In this document: piece by piece, positions 48,564 to 56,598 of the stretch | How positions within the stretch are numbered: position 1 is the stretch's first letter | Layout: each line of letters starts with the position of its first letter | Translations under genes and position numbers: made by a program | Notes under the pieces: generated by a model | What the model saw: the letters and a program-made list of their open reading frames with translations, nothing else | The model's database searches: none | Told to the model about the DNA's origin: nothing | Assembly: GCF_013415105.1 (NCBI RefSeq) | Contig: NZ_JACCDF010000018.1 | Coordinates: 1-64,000 of the forward strand | DNA: 64,000 nt | Direction: 5' to 3' | Source of the DNA: Vreelandella salicampi | GTDB lineage: Bacteria > Pseudomonadota > Gammaproteobacteria > Pseudomonadales > Halomonadaceae

Positions 48564-50078
48564 ATGCTCGAAGCAACCGTGAAGAAAATCCTCCAAGCCC
48601 GCGTTTATGAAGCCGCTTGTGAAACCCCGATTTCCCCCGCCCCTTTGCTATCACGCCGCTTCAACAACACGATTTTAATTAAGCGTGAAGATCTGCAGCC
48701 GGTCTTCTCTTTCAAGATTCGTGGCGCTTACAACAAGATGGCGCAGCTTACCGAAGAGCAAAAAGCCAAAGGCGTGATCGCGGCCTCCGCCGGTAATCAT
48801 GCCCAGGGGTTGGCAATGGCGGCTAAGCAGATGGGCGTTAAAGCCACCATCGTGATGCCGCGGATTACCCCGGAGATCAAGGTGCAAGCGGTGCGCGCCC
48901 GTGGGGCCAAGGTGATACTGAAAGGTGACGCCTTTGCCGCTGCGGCCGAGCATGCCCAGGAGCTGATCAAAGAACATGGCTATACCTATGTTCCGCCGTT
49001 TGACGATATCGACGTGGTAGCCGGGCAAGGCACCATCGCGGTGGAAATGCTGCGCCAGCACGCCGGGCCTATTGATGCCATCTTCGTCCCCGTGGGCGGC
49101 GGCGGGCTAATTGCCGGCGTGGCGGCCTACGTGAAATACCTGCGCCCGGATATCAAAGTCATCGGGGTAGAATCCGAGGACAGCGCCTGCCTGAAAGCGG
49201 CGATCGACGCTGGCGAGCGTGTCGTGCTCGATCAAGTTGGCGTGTTTGCCGAAGGGGTTGCGGTGGCGCAAATTGGCAAAGTGCCGTTCTCCATCATGCA
49301 GCACCTGATTGACGGCGTGATTACCGTCAGCGCCGATGAAATGTGCGCCGCAGTGAAGGATATCTTCGAGGATACCCGCGCGGTGTCTGAAACGTCCGGG
49401 GCACTTTCGCTGGCAGGGCTGAAAAAGTACATCCAGCAAACCGGTGCGGAAGGCCAGACGCTGATGTGTATTAATTCAGGCGCTAACACCAACTTTGATC
49501 GTTTGCAGCATATTGCCGAGCGTACCTCGCTAGGCGAGCAGCGAGAGGCCATTTTGGCGGTCACTATTACAGAGAAGCCGGGCAGTTTTAAAAGGTTCTG
49601 CCGCACGCTGGGCAAGCGTATGGTCACTGAATTCAGCTACCGCTATGCCGATGCGTCCGAGGCGCATATTTTTGTTGCTGTGCAGGTAAAGCCTGGCGGA
49701 GAAGACCGCCAAGCCGTGATCGATAAACTCACCGAGGCGGGCTACCAAGTAGAAGATTTGACCGACAATGAGCTTGCCAAAGTACATATCCGCCACTTAG
49801 GCGGCGGGCGGCCTAGCGAGCAGTTTGCCGAAGAACTCTACCGCTTTGAATTCCCCGAGCGCCCTGGGGCGCTGATGAACTTTCTCACGCAGCTGCCGCA
49901 TGATTGGAATATCTCGCTTTTCCACTACCGTAATCATGGCGCAGCCTATGGACGTGTGTTGGTGGGCATGCAAGTGCCAAATGGTGATCGTGTGAACGTG
50001 GAAAAACATCTTAATGCTATCGGCTACCGCTACTGGAAGGAGAGCGATAATCCAGCTTATCGGCTGTTTTTGGCGTAA
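48564..50078 (+). CDS. ilvA: Threonine ammonia-lyase, biosynthetic
   Basis: 504 residues. PLP enzyme giving 2-oxobutanoate for isoleucine. The PLP lysine is in FSFKIRGAYNKM, followed by SAGNHAQG and VGGGGLIAG. Two C-terminal ACT-like regulatory domains (about 330-504) indicate the isoleucine-inhibited biosynthetic form, not the shorter catabolic TdcB. The 174-bp upstream gap shows no leader peptide. A hairpin without a U-run follows at 50091. Confidence 0.97.
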   Translation: MLEATVKKILQARVYEAACETPISPAPLLSRRFNNTILIKREDLQPVFSFKIRGAYNKMAQLTEEQKAKGVIAASAGNHAQGLAMAAKQMGVKATIVMPRITPEIKVQAVRARGAKVILKGDAFAAAAEHAQELIKEHGYTYVPPFDDIDVVAGQGTIAVEMLRQHAGPIDAIFVPVGGGGLIAGVAAYVKYLRPDIKVIGVESEDSACLKAAIDAGERVVLDQVGVFAEGVAVAQIGKVPFSIMQHLIDGVITVSADEMCAAVKDIFEDTRAVSETSGALSLAGLKKYIQQTGAEGQTLMCINSGANTNFDRLQHIAERTSLGEQREAILAVTITEKPGSFKRFCRTLGKRMVTEFSYRYADASEAHIFVAVQVKPGGEDRQAVIDKLTEAGYQVEDLTDNELAKVHIRHLGGGRPSEQFAEELYRFEFPERPGALMNFLTQLPHDWNISLFHYRNHGAAYGRVLVGMQVPNGDRVNVEKHLNAIGYRYWKESDNPAYRLFLA

Positions 50079-50090
50079 TGTCATTGAATA

Positions 50091-50123
50091 CGGCTGAGGT
50101 GAGCGATTACTTACCTGCAGCCG
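50091..50123 (+). other. Imperfect hairpin after ilvA
   Basis: CGGCTGAGGT (50091-50100) pairs with ACCTGCAGCCG (50113-50123), one bulge, 12-nt loop. No T-run follows, so intrinsic termination is doubtful. The remaining ~250 bp up to 50380 show no gene or other recognisable element. Confidence 0.4.
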
Positions 50124-50380
50124 TTGATCTGATAAGCGATTTGATCCAGGACAAACGCTTAAACAAACGCTGTTCGATAACGCCTTTAGCCATTGCGAGA
50201 CATAGCCTATTGGCCCTATAGTCTTAATTAAAATAGTTATCAGCAAAATAAAGGAAAAACGTCATTCCGCGCGGGGCAAATTTATCAGCAAGTGGGGTGA
50301 TGAAAGCCTAGGAAGATGCTGAAAACTATGTGTTTAGTAACTATGTGTTTGGCAACTGTGGTAAATCATGGAGAAGCAAC

Positions 50381-50479
50381 ATGCGTCGGAAAAAGCCGGA
50401 TATGATCATGGCACTGATGTTGGTGTTTGCGCTGGGGGTATTAGTAACGGGGTACGCGCAGGCGCTCGCCGGGAGCTAA
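50381..50479 (+). CDS. Small single-span membrane peptide (32 aa)
   Basis: An ATG at 50381 opens a 32-codon frame ending TAA 50477-50479: MRRKKPDMIMALMLVF, then ALGVLVTGYAQALAGS. A GGAGA ribosome-binding site lies 7 nt upstream. The peptide has a basic cytoplasmic start (RRKK) and one hydrophobic span, so it would insert in the inner membrane with N-in orientation. Too short for standard gene calling, but the ribosome-binding site, membrane-like composition and strong terminator downstream (50535-50587) support it as real. No function can be given. Confidence 0.65.
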   Translation: MRRKKPDMIMALMLVFALGVLVTGYAQALAGS

Positions 50480-50534
50480 TCGTTATCGCTTAAGCCTTAT
50501 ACCGATAATGACGGATCACTATACCCGCTAGCAT

Positions 50535-50587
50535 ATACACAAACGGCCGCGTCGCTAAATGCAACGCGGCCGTTTGTGTATGTTTTC
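50535..50587 (+). terminator. Strong terminator after the 32-aa peptide gene
   Basis: A perfect 18-bp inverted repeat (50535-50552 and 50564-50581, core AAACGGCCGCGT/ACGCGGCCGTTT) with an 11-nt loop, followed by TTTT (50582-50586 region) on the plus strand. It ends 9-15 nt before the convergent cyclo-ligase gene and may serve both directions. Confidence 0.85.
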
Positions 50588-50595
50588 TGCGGAAA

Positions 50596-51234
50596 TTAAG
50601 GTCGCACGATCTTCGTATCGGTGACGATGGCGCTGAGAGGAATGTCCCACGGTTCGGTCGGAAGCGCTTTTACCTCTTGGCAGGCATGAGCAACGCCAAT
50701 TAACTGCGGTGCCGGGCGGCGGTGGCGCACAAACGCGAGCGTGCGGTCGTAAAAGCCGCCGCCCATGCCCATGCGGTTGGCATGGGCATCGAACCCCACC
50801 AGCGGGGCGATGAGCGTATCGAGCGCCCATGCGGGCAGGCGATTGCATCGCTCGGCGCTAAAGCGTGGCGCGGGCTCCCAAATATTGAAGCGGTTTTTCA
50901 CCATGGGCGTGTTAGGGCGGTAAGCGACAAACCAAAGTGAATTTTTGGCTAGAGGGCGCAATACCGGCAGATACACGTCTACGCGGCGCGCGCGGAACCA
51001 CTTTATCATCGGCGTTGGGTCGATTTCACCGTGAACGGGCAGGTAGAGGCTTACGCGCTGGGCGCGCTGGATTTCAGGCAGTGTTTTGAGGCGCTCGCTC
51101 AATTTCTCGGCGGCAAGGCGTTGCGCTTGAGGCGATAGGGTGCGGCGTCGGCGTTTTAGCTCGCGGCGCAGTGCGGCTTTTTCAAGCGGTGCCGTGGTTG
51201 CGCGAGCGTTGGCGATAGCATCGTTGACGGGCAT
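50596..51234 (-). CDS. 5-formyltetrahydrofolate cyclo-ligase
   Basis: 212 residues. Converts 5-formyl-THF to 5,10-methenyl-THF (YgfA/Fau). R/K-rich N-terminal RRELKRRRRTL, VSLYLPVHGEIDPTPMI, and the C-terminal LIAPLVGFDAHANRMGMGGGFYDRTLAF with the phosphate-binding GMGGGFYDR are typical. It follows 6S RNA on the same strand, an arrangement conserved from E. coli, where ygfA is cotranscribed with ssrS. Confidence 0.94.
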   Translation of the reverse strand: MPVNDAIANARATTAPLEKAALRRELKRRRRTLSPQAQRLAAEKLSERLKTLPEIQRAQRVSLYLPVHGEIDPTPMIKWFRARRVDVYLPVLRPLAKNSLWFVAYRPNTPMVKNRFNIWEPAPRFSAERCNRLPAWALDTLIAPLVGFDAHANRMGMGGGFYDRTLAFVRHRRPAPQLIGVAHACQEVKALPTEPWDIPLSAIVTDTKIVRP

Positions 51235-51254
51235 AGCGAGTGTTTCTCGGCAGT

Positions 51255-51438
51255 GAGTTCCCCAGAGTGCCGCTGTCGTTCTGGCCCTGAACCCAAAGGT
51301 TCAGGTGGGTGGCCGCAGCCAAACCGTCAGGCTTTCCGTCGCACGGACATGCACACGGGTTTGGCTAGCATTTGGCCCCCTAGGTATTGCGCATAGGCTC
51401 GAGGGACGTAAACGACTGGCGCACACCCCAGGGAACCT
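51255..51438 (-). ncRNA. ssrS: 6S RNA
   Basis: The gap between zapA and the cyclo-ligase gene is the standard location of 6S RNA. On the minus strand the ends read TTCCCTGGGGTGTGCGCC (5') and CGGCACTCTGGGGAACT (3'), which can pair into the long closing stem of 6S RNA. CCCTCGAGCC and the following AT-richer part could form the flank of the open central bubble. Predicted length about 184 nt, near the E. coli value. 6S RNA binds sigma70-RNA polymerase in stationary phase. The exact ends are estimates from the terminal stem. Confidence 0.85.
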
Positions 51439-51490
51439 CTTCATCCTAACAGAGCGGTTGCCGATACCAAAGGACGCGTGCGATTTACGA

Positions 51491-51793
51491 CTACGACGGC
51501 GGACGACTTTTTTCTAGCGCGTTTTCTAGCCGCTCGCTCAAGCGAGTGATATCGGCCTCGTAGTCGCGGCGTTCATCCAGCGTTTCCAGTAGCTCATGGG
51601 TGATATTGAGTGCCGCCATAATGGCGATGCGCTCGCTACCTAAAACGCTACTCTGCGAGTGAATACCGTGCATGGCGCGGTCTAAGTAACGCGCGGCTCG
51701 CTCCAGTTTGGTCTCTTCGCCTGGGTCGCAGGCAATCACATAGCTGCGACCGAGTAGGGTAAGTTCTTTGGTTGGCCGCTTAGCGTTACTCAT
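51491..51793 (-). CDS. zapA: Cell division protein ZapA
   Basis: 100 residues. FtsZ-ring stabiliser: globular N-terminal half (ELTLLGRSYVIACDPGEETKLERAARYLD) and C-terminal coiled coil (ITHELLETLDERRDYEADITRLSERLENAL). ATG at 51791-51793 (MSNAKRP) has GGAG upstream; the frame is open five codons further. Divergent from ygfB across 209 bp, as in E. coli. Confidence 0.93.
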   Translation of the reverse strand: MSNAKRPTKELTLLGRSYVIACDPGEETKLERAARYLDRAMHGIHSQSSVLGSERIAIMAALNITHELLETLDERRDYEADITRLSERLENALEKSRPPS

Positions 51794-52002
51794 CAAAGGC
51801 TCCGGCACGGGTCATTTGATTGACCGATGCGTTAACATCACTGCATAGGAAGGATGATCGGCGTTCACTATAAGAGAGCTACTTGCGCGGGGTCAACGCG
51901 CAGGAGCGAACGCTATGGTTTTCTAGCGAACAAAACGTTTCTAACGAATTAATACCGTACGTCATCGGCGTATGAGCCTCCCACAAAAAGTGAGTTATTC
52001 GT

Positions 52003-52581
52003 ATGTCCCTAATCGACGAGCGCCAAGATTTTTCTGACATCGCAGATGTTTTCCTCCTTCACGGCAGCATGCAGTCGCCGGCGTTTTTAGACGGGCGATT
52101 ATGCGCGCTGTTAGCGCTTAAGAATGTCACCGCCGAGGCGTGGCTTGATGAGGTGTGTTTGAGCCTCGGCGTCGACCAACCCAAGGATCAGGCCAGCGCT
52201 GAGCGGTTGCTCGGCTGGCGCAAGCAAACCCTTGACGCGCTGAGTGCCAGCGAAATGAACTACACGCCACTGCTACCTGATGAACTTTTTTCTCTCGCCG
52301 AGCAGGCTCAGGGGCTTAAAGAGTGGACGCAAGGCTTTGTCGAAGTGCTCGATGAAGCGGTGGATGACGCGTTGCGCCAACGCTGGTCGCAAACCCTGCT
52401 TGAGGCGCTGGATGACTTGCCGGCGCTTTCGCAGATCGAAACCGACATCGACGACAGCCCGGAAAACGAAAACGATCTGTTTGCCCTTACCGAGCACGCG
52501 CGTATGGCGGCCATGATGTTGTATACCGAGCAGCATCCCGGTCAGCCTCAGGTAGAACAGACCGATACGCCTGTCCATTGA
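52003..52581 (+). CDS. ygfB: UPF0149 family protein YgfB
   Basis: 192 residues, helical, typical YgfB with FSDIADVFLLHGSMQSPAFLDGRLCALL near the start and NDLFALTEHARMAAMMLYTE near the end. The biochemical role is not established for the family in general; in Pseudomonas YgfB was linked to beta-lactamase control. It heads the conserved ygfB-pepP-ubiH-ubiI cluster, 57 nt before pepP. Confidence 0.92.
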   Translation: MSLIDERQDFSDIADVFLLHGSMQSPAFLDGRLCALLALKNVTAEAWLDEVCLSLGVDQPKDQASAERLLGWRKQTLDALSASEMNYTPLLPDELFSLAEQAQGLKEWTQGFVEVLDEAVDDALRQRWSQTLLEALDDLPALSQIETDIDDSPENENDLFALTEHARMAAMMLYTEQHPGQPQVEQTDTPVH

Positions 52582-52638
52582 GCGCACCATTGCCTTGCGA
52601 GTCAAAAAAACGGCTTTATTCAATTAAAAGGAGTTTGC

Positions 52639-54018
52639 ATGCTGCCTGATGTCATACCACGCCCCGCGGCTATCTCGCCGGAAACCTACCGCGTGCGCCG
52701 CGAGGCTCTGATGCGCCAGCTGCCGGCATCGGCTGCCGTCATCCTGCCTAGCGCGTCATTACTTACGCGCTCCAACGACAGTGAATTTCCGTTTCGCCAG
52801 AACAGCGACTTCTACTACCTCACCGGCATGACCGAGCCCGATGCGCTACTGGTGCTGTTGCCGGGCGAAGGCGGCAGTGGCAAAAGTAGCGGAGAAGGTA
52901 TCGGAAAAGGTATCGGAGAAAGCGTCGTGTTCTGCCAGGACCGTGACGCAACGTTGGAGGCATGGACAGGGCGACGCCTCGGTGCTGCAGGCGTAGTGAA
53001 CGAGCATGGCCTGGATCACGCGTTTGAGAACGCCGAGCGCGATGAGCGCTTAGTCGAGTTACTCCGTGGCTGCGAACAGCTCTACCTGCCGCTGGAAAAC
53101 CCTGAGGCCATCGCCTTGGCTGAAGATGCCTTCGTGCAGGCGAAAGCGGGCCAACGCCGTGGCCAAGCGCCGGTGCGGGGTTGGCAGGATATAAGCCCGA
53201 TGATTCATGACATGCGTTTAATCAAAAGCGCTGAAGAAATCCGCCTGTTACGCCATGCGGCGGCAATTTCCGCCCGCGCGCATTGCCGTGCCATGCAGAC
53301 CGCCGCTCCCGGGGTTTATGAGTATCAGCTGCAAGCAGAGCTGGAACATGAGTTCGTGTGGCAAGGCGGTAGCGGCCCAGCGTACAGCACAATTGTTGGC
53401 GGCGGTGCGAATGCGTGCGTGTTGCACTACATTGAGAACAGCGCGCCGCTACAGTCGGGCGAGTTGGTCTTAATTGACGCTGGTGCTGAATTTCACCTCT
53501 ATGCGGGCGATATTACCCGCACGTTCCCGGTATCTGGCACGTTCAGCGCGGCCCAGCGCGCCGTTTACCGTGTCGTGCTGGCAGCGCAGGAGCGCGCAGT
53601 CGCGGCCGTCAAGCCCGGTACTACGCTGAAAGACATTCATCAGGGCGTGGTGCGTGACCTGACCCAAGGGCTGATTGAGCTTGGCTTGTTAGAAGGTGAC
53701 GTGGATGCGCGCATAGAAGACGAGAGTTATCGCCGCTTCTACCTACACTCGACATCACATTGGTTAGGGCTTGATGTCCACGATGTCGGCACTTACCGCC
53801 TCGATTCGGATACTCCTCGCGCGCTTGCACCAGGAATGGTGTTGACCGTCGAGCCAGGCCTCTATATTCCCGACGCCGCCGACATTCCCATTGAGTATCG
53901 CGGGATAGGCATACGCATTGAGGACGATGTCGTGGTGACGGAAAGCGGCCATGAGGTGCTTACATCGGACGTACCTAAACAAATAGCGGATATTGAAGCC
54001 TTAATGGCCAAGAAATAA
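52639..54018 (+). CDS. pepP: Xaa-Pro aminopeptidase II
   Basis: 459 residues. Dinuclear Mn peptidase removing N-terminal residues before proline. Creatinase-like N-terminal domain, then pita-bread domain with metal ligands in LIDAGAEFHLYAGDITRTF (two Asp), TSHWLGLDVHDVG (His), LTVEPGLYIP (Glu) and GIRIEDDVVVT (Glu). It is longer than E. coli PepP (441) because of a Gly/Ser/Lys/Glu-rich insert at about residues 77-97, encoded by three 12-nt units (52891-52926). AAAGGAG is well placed upstream. Confidence 0.96.
   Translation: MLPDVIPRPAAISPETYRVRREALMRQLPASAAVILPSASLLTRSNDSEFPFRQNSDFYYLTGMTEPDALLVLLPGEGGSGKSSGEGIGKGIGESVVFCQDRDATLEAWTGRRLGAAGVVNEHGLDHAFENAERDERLVELLRGCEQLYLPLENPEAIALAEDAFVQAKAGQRRGQAPVRGWQDISPMIHDMRLIKSAEEIRLLRHAAAISARAHCRAMQTAAPGVYEYQLQAELEHEFVWQGGSGPAYSTIVGGGANACVLHYIENSAPLQSGELVLIDAGAEFHLYAGDITRTFPVSGTFSAAQRAVYRVVLAAQERAVAAVKPGTTLKDIHQGVVRDLTQGLIELGLLEGDVDARIEDESYRRFYLHSTSHWLGLDVHDVGTYRLDSDTPRALAPGMVLTVEPGLYIPDAADIPIEYRGIGIRIEDDVVVTESGHEVLTSDVPKQIADIEALMAKK
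52891..52926 (+). repeat. Three 12-nt tandem units inside pepP
   Basis: GGAGAAGGTATC (52891-52902), GGAAAAGGTATC (52903-52914) and GGAGAAAGCGTC (52915-52926) form an in-frame minisatellite coding GEGI-GKGI-GESV in a surface loop of PepP. The unit is a multiple of three, so length changes keep the frame. Confidence 0.85.
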
Positions 54019-54109
54019 CCAATATACGAAAGCACTTCGGTGTTTTATGTAATTTACATTACGATATAAATATTTGATTTTTATGATTTGATCGCTGATG
54101 GAGTCCGCA

Positions 54110-55327
54110 ATGGCGACGCCTGAAGAAGCAGTTACACATGATATTGTTATTGTTGGCGGTGGGTTGGTCGGGGCGAGTTTAGGCTGCGCCCTGGCGCCGT
54201 TAATCGAACGGAATTCGCTGCGCGTGGCGGTTATTGAAGCCGCAGCGCTACCGTCTGCTGATGCGCCGCCGACGTGGCAGCCAAGCTTTGATGCTCGCGC
54301 TAGCGCCATTGCCGAGGGCTCTGCGCAACATTTTCGCCGCTTAGGCGTGTGGGAGGCCATGCGCCAAGAGGCAGCCCCGATTAAGCGCATTCATATCAGC
54401 GAGCGTGGGCGGTTCGGGGCGACGCGCCTAAGCGCTGCCGATGTGGGGATTGAGGCGCTAGGGCACGTCATCCCTAATGCCTGGATGGGCCGCGTGCTAC
54501 ACCATCATCTCGCCGGGTTGCCGCTTGAATGGCACTGTCCTGCGCGCGTTGAGACGATTTCGCCCGTTGCCGAAGGGCACCGGCTTTCGCTCTCTGACGG
54601 CAGTGAGCTCACCGGCGCGCTGACGGTACTGGCAGATGGCGGTCGTTCAGGGTTGAAAGAGCAGCTGGGTATCGAAAGCGACCATGCGCCTTACGAGCAA
54701 ACCGCGCTGATTGCCAATGTGGCGGTGAGCCAGCCCCACCAAGGTGTGGCGTATGAGCGCTTTACTCGCGAAGGGCCGATTGCGCTTCTGCCGCTACCGG
54801 GTAACGCGATGGAGTTGGTATGGACACACCCGGCCGGGGCTGAAAAAGCACGCATGGCGCTCTCGGAGGGGGATTTTCTCCACGCCCTTCAGGCGGCTTT
54901 TGGTGATCGCGCCGGGCGATTTACCCATGTTGGCAGTCGCCACGCTTACCCGCTTACGCTCACCACGGCGAAAGAGCCGGTGCGACCTGGCCTGGCGGTA
55001 TTGGGCAACGCAGCCCACGCGCTTCACCCGGTGGCGGGGCAGGGGTTTAACCTGGCGCTGCGCGGCGTGATGGACCTGGTGGATACGTTGGGTGCAAGCC
55101 TCGCTGCCGGGCAGACGCCAGGAGCGATGGCCATGCTGGAGGATTTCGAGCGTTGCCGCGAGCGTGATCGCGCCAATGTGATCCGCTTCAGCGACGGGCT
55201 GGTAAGGCTCTTTGGTATCGACCTGCCGCTGTTAGGTCACGCTCGCGCGGCGGGGTTGATCGGCCTTAATTTAGCTGGGCCGCTACGGCGGAGCCTCGCG
55301 CGCCGCGCCATGGGAATTGAACGCTGA
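54110..55327 (+). CDS. ubiH: 2-octaprenyl-6-methoxyphenol hydroxylase UbiH
   Basis: 405-residue FAD monooxygenase of ubiquinone biosynthesis. DIVIVGGGLVGASLGCAL (dinucleotide-binding), FDARASAIAEGSAQHFRRLGVW and LGNAAHALHPVAGQGFNLALRGVMDLVD (FAD-binding) are all present. ATG at 54110 has GGAG 6 nt upstream; ATG 54098 is in frame but overlaps that site. TGATG overlap with the next gene. UbiH versus other Ubi hydroxylases is assigned by gene order and by the DARASAIAEGS motif. Confidence 0.92.
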   Translation: MATPEEAVTHDIVIVGGGLVGASLGCALAPLIERNSLRVAVIEAAALPSADAPPTWQPSFDARASAIAEGSAQHFRRLGVWEAMRQEAAPIKRIHISERGRFGATRLSAADVGIEALGHVIPNAWMGRVLHHHLAGLPLEWHCPARVETISPVAEGHRLSLSDGSELTGALTVLADGGRSGLKEQLGIESDHAPYEQTALIANVAVSQPHQGVAYERFTREGPIALLPLPGNAMELVWTHPAGAEKARMALSEGDFLHALQAAFGDRAGRFTHVGSRHAYPLTLTTAKEPVRPGLAVLGNAAHALHPVAGQGFNLALRGVMDLVDTLGASLAAGQTPGAMAMLEDFERCRERDRANVIRFSDGLVRLFGIDLPLLGHARAAGLIGLNLAGPLRRSLARRAMGIER

Positions 55328-56598
55328 TGAGCACAGGGAGCCAATACGACGTGAGCCCAAAAAACGACAGCAAAGACGCAGCATTCGACGTCGTCATCGT
55401 TGGCGCGGGCATGGTCGGCACCGGCCTTTGCGCGCTGCTCGCCAATGCCGGCATGCACGTGGCACTGGTCGAAGCACAGGACACCCCGCTACTGCCGGAG
55501 ACACTCGATCTGACGCAACCCGCCCCGCGGGTTAGCGCGCTGACGCCGGTATCGCAGCGTTTGCTCACACAGCTAAACGCTTGGCCTGCAATGGCGACCG
55601 CGCGGGTAACGCCGTATCACTATATGCACGTGTGGGACGGCGAAGGCAGTGGTGAGATTCGCTTTTCCGCCGATGAAGCCGGCGTACCGGTATTGGGACA
55701 TATCGTCGAAAACGACGTAACCCTCGCGGCCCTTAACGCACAGCTCACGGATCACCCGAAGATCACACGCATTGACGGTACTCGCGTTGAGGCGCTGCAA
55801 ACCACCGCCACCGGGCGCTGGCTTGAGTTGGATAACGGCCGCGAGCTTCACGCGCCGCTGGTGGTGGCCGCTGATGGCGCGCGCTCGACGCTGCGGGAGT
55901 TGGCTGAGATAGCGGTGAGTGAAGACGATATGGGTCAGCACGCGGTGGTAACCACGGTGCGTTGTGAAAAATCTCACATGGGCACGGCGCGGCAAGTCTT
56001 TCTCGCGGGTGAGCCGCTGGCATTTTTGCCGCTGACCGTCGAGGGTGATGACCACTACTGCTCTATCGTCTGGTCGACGACGCCTGAGCAGGCCAAGGCG
56101 CTGTGCGAGCTTAGCGCGGATGCGCTCGGTGATACATTAGGCAGTGCGTTTGAGTACCGCTTAGGTCGGGTTGACGTGCGCGATAGCGCCTACCGCTTCC
56201 CGCTGGTGCAGCGCCATGCCCGCGAGTATGTTCAGCCACACTTGGCGCTCGTGGGCGATGCCGCGCATAGCATTCACCCGCTTGCGGGCCAAGGCGTCAA
56301 TCTCGGCTTGATGGATGCCGCCGTGTTGGCGGAAGAAGTGATTCAGGCCTGGCGGCGCGGTGCACCTTGGGGGGATGAGCGCATTCTGGCGCGTTACGAG
56401 AGTCGCCGGCGGGGTGATAACGCCGCCATGCTGGGGTTAATGAAGGGATTCAAACTGCTGTTTGGCGCCAAAAACCCTGCCTTGACGCTGGCGCGCAACG
56501 TTGGCATGAGCAGTGTGAACCGGCTGGTGCCGATCAAGCGGGTATTAATGCGGCAGGCCACCGGTGAACGCGGCCGCCTGCCGGAGAGCTGCCGCTAA
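55327..56598 (+). CDS. ubiI: FAD-dependent 2-polyprenylphenol hydroxylase UbiI
   Basis: 423 residues. Same family as UbiH: FDVVIVGAGMVGTGLCALLANAGM, then PRVSALTPVSQRLL, and GDAAHSIHPLAGQGVNLGLMDAAVLAE. C5-hydroxylation in ubiquinone synthesis is the expected role; UbiF-type C6-hydroxylation cannot be excluded. It overlaps ubiH by one base. Its TAA overlaps the stop of the convergent ctpA gene (shared CTAA, 56595-56598). Confidence 0.9.
   Translation: MSTGSQYDVSPKNDSKDAAFDVVIVGAGMVGTGLCALLANAGMHVALVEAQDTPLLPETLDLTQPAPRVSALTPVSQRLLTQLNAWPAMATARVTPYHYMHVWDGEGSGEIRFSADEAGVPVLGHIVENDVTLAALNAQLTDHPKITRIDGTRVEALQTTATGRWLELDNGRELHAPLVVAADGARSTLRELAEIAVSEDDMGQHAVVTTVRCEKSHMGTARQVFLAGEPLAFLPLTVEGDDHYCSIVWSTTPEQAKALCELSADALGDTLGSAFEYRLGRVDVRDSAYRFPLVQRHAREYVQPHLALVGDAAHSIHPLAGQGVNLGLMDAAVLAEEVIQAWRRGAPWGDERILARYESRRRGDNAAMLGLMKGFKLLFGAKNPALTLARNVGMSSVNRLVPIKRVLMRQATGERGRLPESCR

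Noticed and set aside
50905-50925. GGCGGTA sequence resembling an ops element (GGCGGTAG)
   Set aside because: The last base differs and it lies inside the cyclo-ligase coding sequence, away from LPS operon leaders.
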